Part shown: positions 1 to 6,149 of the stretch, piece by piece
How positions within the stretch are numbered: position 1 is the first letter of the stretch
Layout of the letters: each line of letters starts with the position of its first letter
DNA from: JBNJEA01 sp051745395
GTDB taxonomy: Bacteria > Desulfobacterota > Desulfobacteria > Desulfobacterales > Desulfosalsimonadaceae
Assembly: GCA_051745395.1 (NCBI GenBank)
Contig: JBNJEA010000020.1
Coordinates: 1-30,145, forward strand
DNA length: 30,145 nucleotides
Direction of reading: 5' to 3'
Position numbers and translations under genes: made by a program
Notes under the pieces: model-generated
The model's database searches: none
Seen by the model: the letters and a program-made list of their open reading frames with translations, nothing else
Told to the model about the DNA's origin: nothing

Positions 1-99
1 TGAATGACGCTGCCGGGGCGCAGCTCCGTTTGGTTAGCGCGTCCCGCTTGTCAGCGGGAAGGTCGCGAGTTCGAGTCTCGTCGCTCCCGCCATCAAATC
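1..99 (+). repeat. 99-bp direct repeat, copy 1 (contains tRNA-like gene)
   Basis: The first 99 bases recur identically at 405-503, an offset of 404 bp. The copy starts with the same TGAATGACGCTGCC that ends the GIY-YIG gene before copy 2, so the repeat may extend left of the window and another nuclease copy may lie upstream. Identity stops just after the CCA end of the tRNA-like sequence. Perfect identity over 99 bp suggests recent duplication or gene conversion. Confidence 0.9.
14..92 (+). tRNA. tRNA-Asp(GTC)-like gene, copy 1, unusual or degenerate
   Basis: The T arm is canonical (stem GCGAG/CTCGT around TTCGAGT), the D-loop has TGGTTA, the 3' end is encoded CCA with a G discriminator, and GTC sits in the anticodon loop. 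Two or three features are abnormal. The anticodon arm closes either as a 5-bp stem with an 8-nt loop (CTTGTCAG) or as 6 bp with 6 nt, not 5+7. The first acceptor pair is C-C, and the D stem has a T-C mismatch. It may be a tRNA-Asp with an expanded loop, or a decayed tRNA left by duplication. The tRNA fold is clear; the isotype and function are not. Confidence 0.6.
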
Positions 100-102
100 A
101 GC

Positions 103-139
103 AAAGAGGGGTTCGGATTTTCCTGACCCCTCTTTTTTT
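103..139 (+). terminator. Rho-independent terminator after tRNA-like copy 1
   Basis: A perfect 10-bp inverted repeat (AAAGAGGGGT at 103-112, ACCCCTCTTT at 126-135) with a 13-nt loop runs straight into a T tract. It begins 11 nt after the CCA of the tRNA-like sequence. Copy 2 of the tRNA-like sequence has no such hairpin, because identity ends before it. Confidence 0.85.
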
Positions 140-150
140 CGTTTCAATCC

Positions 151-411
151 ATGGCCTATTTTGTCTACATCATTCAAAGTCAGTACGACGGCAGCTTTTA
201 CATCGGTTCAACTCAAAACCTTTCCGAGAGACTGAACCGCCATAACCAGGGCCGATCCAATTACACCCGACCGAAACGCCCCTGGATTCTCGTGTATTGT
301 GAACAATTCCCGGACCGGCCTGCTGCCACCCGCCGGGAAAAGAGGCTCAAAAACCAAAAAAGCAAATCCTTTATTCAAAACCTCATCGCAAACGCCACCC
401 AACCTGAATGA
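151..411 (+). CDS. GIY-YIG domain nuclease, UPF0213-like, 86 aa
   Basis: This small single-domain protein has the GIY-YIG nuclease fold signature: VYI near residues 5-7 and YIG at 17-19, then Arg27 in the NLSERL segment, His31, and Glu63 in the RREKRLK helix as the expected metal-binding residue. Its length matches stand-alone UPF0213/UvrC-N-type proteins, which share the catalytic fold of UvrC and some homing endonucleases but whose cellular role is generally unknown. ATG at 151 starts the domain almost immediately; there is no clear Shine-Dalgarno. The gene lies between two identical tRNA-like repeats, and its stop codon (409-411) is inside the second repeat. That arrangement would fit a mobile or amplified unit, but the family is also common as ordinary chromosomal genes. 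Confidence 0.85.
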   Translation: MAYFVYIIQSQYDGSFYIGSTQNLSERLNRHNQGRSNYTRPKRPWILVYCEQFPDRPAATRREKRLKNQKSKSFIQNLIANATQPE

Positions 412-503
412 CGCTGCCGGGGCGCAGCTCCGTTTGGTTAGCGCGTCCCGCTTGTCAGCGGGAAGGTCGCGAGTTCGAGTCTCGTCGCTCCCGCCATCAA
501 ATC
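405..503 (+). repeat. 99-bp direct repeat, copy 2
   Basis: This stretch is identical to 1-99. It starts seven bases before the end of the GIY-YIG gene and supplies that gene's final Glu codon and TGA stop. It ends 7 nt after the CCA of the second tRNA-like sequence. Confidence 0.9.
418..496 (+). tRNA. tRNA-Asp(GTC)-like gene, copy 2, unusual or degenerate
   Basis: The sequence is identical to 14-92, including the oversized anticodon loop, the D-stem mismatch and the C-C first acceptor pair. Unlike copy 1, no hairpin-plus-T-tract terminator follows. Keeping the same irregularities in both copies means they predate the duplication. Confidence 0.6.
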
Positions 504-584
504 CACAAAAGACTTTCAATCCGACCCCGGCCGGTAGTAGATCCAAGAGCTTTCGACCGGCAGGGATTTTCTAACGATTTTTCC

Positions 585-613
585 TTGTCAAAAAAAGTCC
601 TACCCCATATAAT
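585..613 (+). promoter_or_regulatory. Sigma-70-type promoter for the lipoprotein cluster
   Basis: TTGTCA (585-590) is followed by exactly 17 nt and a perfect TATAAT (608-613). It lies about 90 bp upstream of the LpoB-like gene, leaving a 5' leader of roughly 85 nt. It is the best promoter match noticed in the window and probably starts the transcript running toward 6144. Confidence 0.75.
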
Positions 614-703
614 TGCAGCCGGCTGAAAACATCGTCGTAAAATTCAGAAATGATTCAGTGAACTATAAATGATCTTTAAAACCGGGAATGAAATGAGGAC
701 AAG

Positions 704-1309
704 ATGAAAAAAGCAATTCTTCTTTTTTTGCTTTGCACGGTGATGGCGCTTGGTCTGGCCTGCGGGCCCAGACAGGTCTCCCGTGTTGATACGGACAAAA
801 CCATTGACTTGAGCGGCCGCTGGAACGACACGGATTCCCGGCTGGTTTCCGAGGCCATGATCAAAGACGCACTGAATCGGCCCTGGCTGCAGAAATTTAA
901 AAACAATCACGGCGGAGAAATGCCCACGGTGATCGTGGGTACTGTACAAAACCGCAGCCACGAACACATCAATGTCGAAACCTTTATCAAGGACTTAGAG
1001 CGCGCCCTGATCAATTCGGGCGAAGTCTCCTTTGTGGCGGACAGCACGGAACGGGACGAATTACGTAAAGAACGGCTCGACCAGGCATCCCATGCGTCCG
1101 AGGAAACAGCCAAGTCCGAGGGCGAGGAAATTGGAGCCGATTACATGCTACAAGGCACCATCAACACCATTGCCGATCAAATCGAAGGCAAAAAGGTCAT
1201 GTACTATCAGGTCAACCTGGAATTGATGGACATAGAAAAGCACCGGAAAGTCTGGATCGGAGAGAAAAAGATCAAAAAATTCATTAAACAGAACAAGTAT
1301 TCTTTCTAA
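704..1309 (+). CDS. lpoB: LpoB-family penicillin-binding protein activator, lipoprotein
   Basis: This 201-aa protein resembles the LpoB family (COG3417), outer-membrane lipoproteins that in enterobacteria activate the peptidoglycan synthase PBP1b. The N-terminus is MKK, a hydrophobic stretch and a likely lipidated Cys20 (LGLAC, a loose lipobox). The body carries family features: a VGTVQNRSHEHIN segment near residues 78-90, a helix with LERAL, a segment running from VSFVAD to the RDELRKER region, and a C-terminal sheet with GADYMLQGTI and YYQVNLELMDIE. Length is typical. It is the first gene after the 585-613 promoter, and AUG 704 follows a GAGGA-type ribosome site. The family call is good; partnership with a particular synthase is inference, as no PBP gene is in the window. 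Confidence 0.85.
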   Translation: MKKAILLFLLCTVMALGLACGPRQVSRVDTDKTIDLSGRWNDTDSRLVSEAMIKDALNRPWLQKFKNNHGGEMPTVIVGTVQNRSHEHINVETFIKDLERALINSGEVSFVADSTERDELRKERLDQASHASEETAKSEGEEIGADYMLQGTINTIADQIEGKKVMYYQVNLELMDIEKHRKVWIGEKKIKKFIKQNKYSF

Positions 1310-1328
1310 TTGCTGCATACAAATTTTT

Positions 1329-1346
1329 AATCGAACCCATTCGATT
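1329..1346 (+). other. Short perfect hairpin between lpoB-like and TPR lipoprotein genes
   Basis: AATCGAA (1329-1335), loop CCCA, TTCGATT (1340-1346) gives a 7-bp hairpin 20 nt after the lpoB-like stop and 17 nt before the next start. It has no T tract after it, so it looks more like a processing or stability element than a terminator. Confidence 0.35.
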
Positions 1347-1363
1347 CATAGACGGCCATTTTC

Positions 1364-2665
1364 ATGCGCAAAACAACGATTGCCTTTTTCTGCTTGCTCG
1401 CCATGCTGGGCTGCCGGGCGGCAGGCCCCGATTACGGCAAAATCAACCGGCAACTCCGTTCGGACCGATGCCCCCGCGTTGTCGATTACATCGAAAATCA
1501 ACAATCCGAATACGGCCGCCATCAAAAATTGCTCTACATGATGGATTCGGCCATGATCCACATGAACTGCGGCCATTATGAAACGGCAAACCAGTACTTT
1601 CATCAAGCCGAACAACTCGCCGAAAAGCTCTGGACCAAAAGCGTGAGCAAGGAGGCGGCCTCCTTTGTATGGAACGAATACACCAAACCCTATGACGGCG
1701 AAGATTTTGAACGGGTGATGATCAACCTTTTTTCGGCCCTTGCCTACATTGAAATGGGCAACTATGATGAGGCCATGGTGGAATGCCGTCGCCTGAATCT
1801 TCTTTTAAACACCTACAATGACAAATATGAGAAAAAAAATGTCTATAAAGAAGATGCCTTTGCCCGATATCTCAGCGGGATGCTCTACGAAGCCACCGGT
1901 CAGCCCGACGACGCATTCATTGATTATTTTAAAGCATACCAAGCGTTTAAGGACTACAAAAAATATTACGACACCCCGATGCCGCCGACGCTCGTAAAGG
2001 ATCTGTGCAGGGTGGCCGCCCAGGTGGACCGGCTGGCCGAAGTGGAAAAGGCCGGGGTTGAACCGGATCAGATCCAGCGGCAAAAATTTCCCGATACCCA
2101 GGAGCTGGGAAAAGTGGTCTTTATTCATTTCATGGGCGCTGCGCCCCGGAAGGTGGAAAACCGGATCACCATCCCCACCAAAGGGGGGCCGGTTAAAATC
2201 GCTTTTCCCGGCTACAAGCCCAATCCACCGAGCTGCAGCAAAAGCCGGCTTGTTCTCGAATCGTCAGACGGACAGGTCTCGGCGGCATCCCATCTCATGG
2301 AAGACATTAACAAAATAGCGGTAAAAAACCTCAAAGACCGGAAAGCCCGCGTAATGGCCAAGGTTGTTGCCCGGGCAGCCGCCAAGCAGGTGGTAATTCA
2401 CCAGGCATCAGAGGAAGCCGGTACCAACCTGGTCAAAATCGGTTTAAACATCGCCAACAATTTCATCGAACGGGCCGATACCCGGTGCTGGCGCACCCTG
2501 CCCGGCGAAATCCATCTCGCCCGCACATTTGTAAAACCGGGAAAGTACCGGGCCTTTGCCGATGTCTGCCACCACGGAAAAACCTTTAAGCAAACCATTG
2601 CCGTCAAAGCCGGCCAGACCGAATTTATCCTCTGCATTACCCGCAATGAAGATGCTGTACTCTAA
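1364..2665 (+). CDS. COG3014-like TPR lipoprotein
   Basis: The 433-aa protein begins with a lipoprotein-type signal (MRKTTIAFF to LGC, Cys17). It continues with TPR-like helical repeats over about residues 45-215, including MDSAMIHMNCGHYETANQYF and ALAYIEMGNYDEAMVECRRL, then a beta-rich C-terminal part. It resembles COG3014, uncharacterised TPR lipoproteins often found beside LpoB (COG3417) and LPP20-type genes in proteobacteria. TPR scaffolds usually mediate protein-protein contacts, so a periplasmic assembly role for the neighbouring lipoproteins is plausible but inferred. No strong Shine-Dalgarno precedes ATG 1364; the signal peptide fixes the start. The gene follows the lpoB-like gene by 54 nt and ends 13 nt before the next start. 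Confidence 0.7.
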   Translation: MRKTTIAFFCLLAMLGCRAAGPDYGKINRQLRSDRCPRVVDYIENQQSEYGRHQKLLYMMDSAMIHMNCGHYETANQYFHQAEQLAEKLWTKSVSKEAASFVWNEYTKPYDGEDFERVMINLFSALAYIEMGNYDEAMVECRRLNLLLNTYNDKYEKKNVYKEDAFARYLSGMLYEATGQPDDAFIDYFKAYQAFKDYKKYYDTPMPPTLVKDLCRVAAQVDRLAEVEKAGVEPDQIQRQKFPDTQELGKVVFIHFMGAAPRKVENRITIPTKGGPVKIAFPGYKPNPPSCSKSRLVLESSDGQVSAASHLMEDINKIAVKNLKDRKARVMAKVVARAAAKQVVIHQASEEAGTNLVKIGLNIANNFIERADTRCWRTLPGEIHLARTFVKPGKYRAFADVCHHGKTFKQTIAVKAGQTEFILCITRNEDAVL

Positions 2666-2678
2666 CAGGGAGCCCAAT

Positions 2679-3767
2679 TTGACATTTGCACAGGAAACCG
2701 AACCAATCCTATTAAAAAAAAGGCCCTCCCCCTGCTGCCGCACTGCCGGGGCCATGGCCTGCCTGATGCTGTGTTTGTTGTTTTGGATCTGCGGATGCGG
2801 CAGCACCCGCTCTGAAGGGAGGGGTCATTCGGACGGGGCCGCACCGGCATCGGTTTCGTCCCGATACCGGCCTGCCGAGTATCTGACCGCCAAGGGCACC
2901 GGTCAATCCGAACCCGAGGCACGCCGCCGGGCCATGGCGGCACTTTCCAACATTTTTGAATCCGAGATTGCCAGCGAACTCCAGACCAGGACCCAATCCG
3001 TTATCGACAGCCAAAAGGGCGATCGCTATGAAAAACGCGTCGCGGAAACCGTTCAAGTCAAGTCCGCCGTGCGCCTGCAGGGCGCCAAAATCGGCAAGAC
3101 ATGGCAAACCGACGGCAGGTGGCACGCCATAGCCGTTTTACACCGTGCCAGGGCCCGGGATCAATGGATTTCAGAAATCGAGCACATCGACGACAAAATG
3201 GCCGGTCAAATCAAGGCGTACCGGGAACTTGAAAGCCCGATTTTACAGCTGCAAGCCATTGACAGAATCATGACCCGATGGATTGAAAAACAGGTAATCG
3301 AAAGCCGCCTGCGGGTCATCGGGGCGCGCTACAACAGCCCCGCGGCCCCCGATATCAAGGCGCTTGTAAAAAAACGGCCAAAGATCAAAAGCCGGATGCG
3401 GATTTTCGCTGCGATATCCGGCAGCCGCGCTCAAACGATCCGGGATGAAATCGTTCGAAGACTCACCAGCGAGGGCTATGTCTTCACGGACCGCAAGCAA
3501 GCCGCCGATGTCGTGATAGACGGAAAAACTGAAGTCAAGCCCATTGACATGAATCGGCAGGACTGGGAATTTGTCCGTGCCATCATCACCGTATCCGTTT
3601 CAGACGCCGCCACCGGCGATCAGGTGTCACGAATTACCGAAAACACCCGGGCTGCCCATTTAAATATCGATGAGGCCACCCGGAAAGCCATTGAGCAGGT
3701 CTCCGGTGACGTGGCGGAAAAAATCGGTAAACAGTTTGTCACAACAAACGAAAAAAACACGCCATAA
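2679..3767 (+). CDS. LPP20-related lipoprotein with extra C-terminal domain
   Basis: I chose a TTG start at 2679 because AGGGAG (2667-2672) lies 6 nt upstream and this avoids a long overlap with the preceding gene. It gives 362 aa with a basic n-region (KKR near residue 13), a hydrophobic core and Cys40 in ICGC. An internal ATG at 2754 would give a shorter signal. The region after the signal (AEYLTAKGTGQSEPEARRRA, then helices and TVQVKSAVRLQG) matches LPP20-type proteins (COG3018/PF02169), whose function is poorly known. The rest, about residues 200-360 including IRDEIVRRLTSEGYVFTDR and ADVVIDGKTEV, looks like a second alpha/beta domain. It lies between the TPR lipoprotein and another LPP20 gene, apparently co-transcribed. 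Confidence 0.65.
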   Translation: MTFAQETEPILLKKRPSPCCRTAGAMACLMLCLLFWICGCGSTRSEGRGHSDGAAPASVSSRYRPAEYLTAKGTGQSEPEARRRAMAALSNIFESEIASELQTRTQSVIDSQKGDRYEKRVAETVQVKSAVRLQGAKIGKTWQTDGRWHAIAVLHRARARDQWISEIEHIDDKMAGQIKAYRELESPILQLQAIDRIMTRWIEKQVIESRLRVIGARYNSPAAPDIKALVKKRPKIKSRMRIFAAISGSRAQTIRDEIVRRLTSEGYVFTDRKQAADVVIDGKTEVKPIDMNRQDWEFVRAIITVSVSDAATGDQVSRITENTRAAHLNIDEATRKAIEQVSGDVAEKIGKQFVTTNEKNTP

Positions 3768-3803
3768 CCGTATCCATTTCAACCCAACCCAAGGAGGCAG
3801 GAA

Positions 3804-4406
3804 ATGAAACAGAGTTTAACCACCATCGCCATTGTTTTGCTCGGCATCTTCTTTATTGCCGGCTGCAGCAGCTCCCCGAGCGCCGTGGACGGTTCATCCG
3901 ACATGTCGAAAGAATTCGAAGACGCCCCGGAGTGGGTGCTAAACGGCGGCAGCAACATTGAAGGGGGGCTGGCCGGTGTCGGTTCCGCCAAAATCGGTCA
4001 GGCCGGTGTCGGTTTTGCCCGGACGGAAGCCATGGCCATGGCCCGGGACGAACTGGCCCGGCAGATTGAGGTCAAAGTCAAAAATCTGACCAAAAACTTC
4101 ACACAGCAGATCGGTGTGGGCGATGACCAGACCGTGGACAAGGTGGCCGTCCAGGTCTCCAAACAGGTGACCCGGCAAAGCATTTCCGGGTCCCGCCAGG
4201 AGGCGTCCTGGATTTCGCCGAGCTCGACCCTTTACATGCTCGTCACCGTCGACCCGGAAAGCGTCCAGAAATACGTCAAGGACTCCGTCCAGACCAGCAT
4301 GAAAAATGAAAAGGCCCTGTGGCAGAAATTCCAGGCCAAAAAGGGCTTCGAGGATCTCGACGAAGAAATTCAAAAAGAATTCGGCGAGTATACGTCCCAA
4401 CAGTAG
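3804..4406 (+). CDS. LPP20 family lipoprotein
   Basis: This 200-aa protein has a textbook lipoprotein signal (FIAGC, Cys21). It has an LPP20-type domain over about residues 40-155: APEWVLNGG, GGLAGVGSAKIGQAGVG, a helix with AMAMARDELARQIEVKVK, and the strand TLYMLVTVDPES. LPP20 lipoproteins (COG3018) sit in the outer membrane; their role is largely unknown outside Helicobacter. The C-terminal ~45 residues are charged and helical (KNEKALWQKFQAKKGF). AAGGAGG just before ATG 3804 is a strong ribosome site, much stronger than its neighbours', so it may be made in excess. A stable hairpin follows at 4414-4461. Confidence 0.8.
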   Translation: MKQSLTTIAIVLLGIFFIAGCSSSPSAVDGSSDMSKEFEDAPEWVLNGGSNIEGGLAGVGSAKIGQAGVGFARTEAMAMARDELARQIEVKVKNLTKNFTQQIGVGDDQTVDKVAVQVSKQVTRQSISGSRQEASWISPSSTLYMLVTVDPESVQKYVKDSVQTSMKNEKALWQKFQAKKGFEDLDEEIQKEFGEYTSQQ

Positions 4407-4413
4407 CGTTTTT

Positions 4414-4461
4414 CCGGCATCGCCCTTTTTTTCTTCCCCAGGCAGAAAGGGGCGATGCCGG
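4414..4461 (+). other. 12-bp perfect intergenic hairpin
   Basis: CCGGCATCGCCC (4414-4425) pairs perfectly with GGGCGATGCCGG (4450-4461), and inner T/A bases may extend the stem. The loop is pyrimidine-rich. No T tract follows the 3' arm, so it is not a standard forward terminator. Lying 8 nt after one LPP20 gene and 31 nt before the next, it could stabilise the upstream mRNA or partly attenuate the downstream genes. Confidence 0.6.
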
Positions 4462-4492
4462 GACGACAACAAATATTTGCAATGGAATTTTC

Positions 4493-4897
4493 ATGAAAAC
4501 CAAGCAATTGATTCTCTTTTTTCTCGGCACCCTGCTCTGTGCCATGTTTGTCGCCGCCTGTACCACGGGGGCCCCGGAAAAACCGGAGTGGTTTTATAAT
4601 CCCAACAAGACCGGAAAGCCCGGCGGTATCGGAATCTCCGGCCCCCATGTAAAAGGGGTCAATGCCCAGCGAGACCTGGCCATCCAGCGGGCGGTAGACG
4701 AGCTCGCCCGGCAGATGGGGGTCAAAGTTCAAAATATTTCAAAGATCACCCGGTCCGGCAACCGCAACCGCAGCTCGGCACAGCAGAAAAGCTACAGCAT
4801 CCACACGGTTGAAGGCCAAACCATTGCCGCCGAGATTGAAGAACTCTGGCACAACCCCGAAACCAACGAACTCTATGTCTGGATGGTGCTCAAATGA
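4493..4897 (+). CDS. Small LPP20-like lipoprotein
   Basis: The 134-aa product starts at ATG 4493, where MKTKQLILFF begins a signal ending in VAAC (Cys23). The mature part repeats the pattern of the preceding LPP20 gene: KPEWFYNP, a glycine-rich GGIGISG strand, the helix QRAVDELARQMGVKVQNISK, and a closing strand YVWMVLK. It lacks the charged C-terminal tail and is close to a minimal LPP20 domain. An in-frame upstream ATG at 4319 would overlap the previous gene and bury the signal, so I rejected it. Its stop overlaps the next start as ATGA (4894-4897), which implies translational coupling to the transglycosylase. Tandem LPP20 paralogues suggest a duplication. Confidence 0.8.
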   Translation: MKTKQLILFFLGTLLCAMFVAACTTGAPEKPEWFYNPNKTGKPGGIGISGPHVKGVNAQRDLAIQRAVDELARQMGVKVQNISKITRSGNRNRSSAQQKSYSIHTVEGQTIAAEIEELWHNPETNELYVWMVLK

Positions 4898-6144
4898 AAA
4901 ACACGTACCGGATTCAAGTCATTGGCGCCCTATTGATCGGTTTGGCATTGGCGGGATCGGCAATGCCTTTTGATGCGTCGGCGCAATCCTTCGAGGATTT
5001 TAAAAACGCACAGCAGCAGACGCAAAAAGAAAAAGGTCCCGGCGCCGAACAGGCCGAGTTTGAGGCCTACCAGCAAAACGTCCATGACGAGTTTGAACAG
5101 TACAAACAGATTGTGGCCGAGGAATTTAAAAAATACAAACAGCAGATCCTGGAAAAATGGGAAAAGGCCGAGGTTTCGACGGACAAGCGGTGGGTGGAGT
5201 ATTCCGAAAACTACGAAGACCGCCGTATCGTCGATTTTGAACAGGGTTTTATCGAACTGGACTTACTTGTTGACGAAGACGAAACCGACACTGCCATTGA
5301 AAAAGCCGTTGACCAAAAGCTGGCCGACCTGGTGGTCGAAGACCAGAAAACCGCCTACGAGCGCGACCAGCTGGCCCAGAATATCGAAAAGCAAATCAAG
5401 CAGAAGGTCAAGGACGTCAAAACAGAAGAAGTCCAAAAAGAGCCCGTGTTGACCAAAGTGATCACCGGCACGGATCAGCCGTCGAAAAAGCAGGTAAACG
5501 AGGCGGTCTCCGGGTTAAAGGAAAAATCCACGGTCACCAAGAAGCCGTCGGGAAAAGACAAAACCAAGCAGGTGGTCAATGTCAAGGCCCCGCTGCCGCC
5601 GGATTCCATCCGCAAAAAAGCCCTGGAATACCAGGACGAGGTCACGGAATTTTCCGGTCAGCGGGGGGTGGATCCCGCCCTGGTATTTGCCGTCATCCAC
5701 ACCGAAAGCGCCTTCAATCCCATGGCCCGCTCCCATGTACCGGCCTACGGGCTGATGCAGATCGTGCCCCAGTCGGCCGGCAAAGACGCCTCGGCCATGC
5801 TGTTCGGCAAGCCCCGGCTGCTTTCGCCGTCATATCTCTACAACGGCCAGAAAAACATCAATGTCGGCACATCCTATCTCTACATCCTGTTCAACCGCTA
5901 CCTGAAAAAAATCGAATCGCCTAAAAGCCGAATGTACTGCGCCATCGCCGCCTACAACACCGGCGCCGGCAACGTGGCCAAAGCCTTTACCGGCACCACC
6001 AATATCGGCAGGGCCGCCGGCAAAATCAACCAAATGACCCCGGACGCGGTCTACGACCACTTAATTGCCAACCTGCCCTATGAGGAAACCCGGCATTACC
6101 TGGAACGGGTCACCCGGCGGATGGAGATGTATGCGGCGATGTAA
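4894..6144 (+). CDS. mltC: MltC-like lytic murein transglycosylase
   Basis: The 416-aa protein cuts the MurNAc-GlcNAc bond of peptidoglycan, leaving 1,6-anhydro ends, if the family assignment holds. The N-terminal part (about residues 55-210) resembles the DUF3393 domain of MltC, including RWVEYSENYEDRRIVDFEQG. A Lys/Pro linker follows, then an SLT lysozyme-like domain from about 240: IHTESAFNP with catalytic Glu271, YGLMQIVP, and AAYNTGAGNVAKAF. Unlike E. coli MltC, the signal (residues 1-30, ending DASA) has no lipobox, so the enzyme is probably soluble in the periplasm. Its start overlaps the small LPP20 gene's stop, tying it to the lipoprotein cluster. It ends 5 nt before a convergent gene. 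Confidence 0.88.
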   Translation: MKNTYRIQVIGALLIGLALAGSAMPFDASAQSFEDFKNAQQQTQKEKGPGAEQAEFEAYQQNVHDEFEQYKQIVAEEFKKYKQQILEKWEKAEVSTDKRWVEYSENYEDRRIVDFEQGFIELDLLVDEDETDTAIEKAVDQKLADLVVEDQKTAYERDQLAQNIEKQIKQKVKDVKTEEVQKEPVLTKVITGTDQPSKKQVNEAVSGLKEKSTVTKKPSGKDKTKQVVNVKAPLPPDSIRKKALEYQDEVTEFSGQRGVDPALVFAVIHTESAFNPMARSHVPAYGLMQIVPQSAGKDASAMLFGKPRLLSPSYLYNGQKNINVGTSYLYILFNRYLKKIESPKSRMYCAIAAYNTGAGNVAKAFTGTTNIGRAAGKINQMTPDAVYDHLIANLPYEETRHYLERVTRRMEMYAAM

Positions 6145-6149
6145 AGGCC

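Noticed and set aside
208..546. 112-aa reverse-strand and 91-aa forward open frames across the tRNA-like repeat
   Set aside because: They translate through the repeat and the nuclease gene; the RSRVRVSS-type peptide is typical of a translated tRNA.
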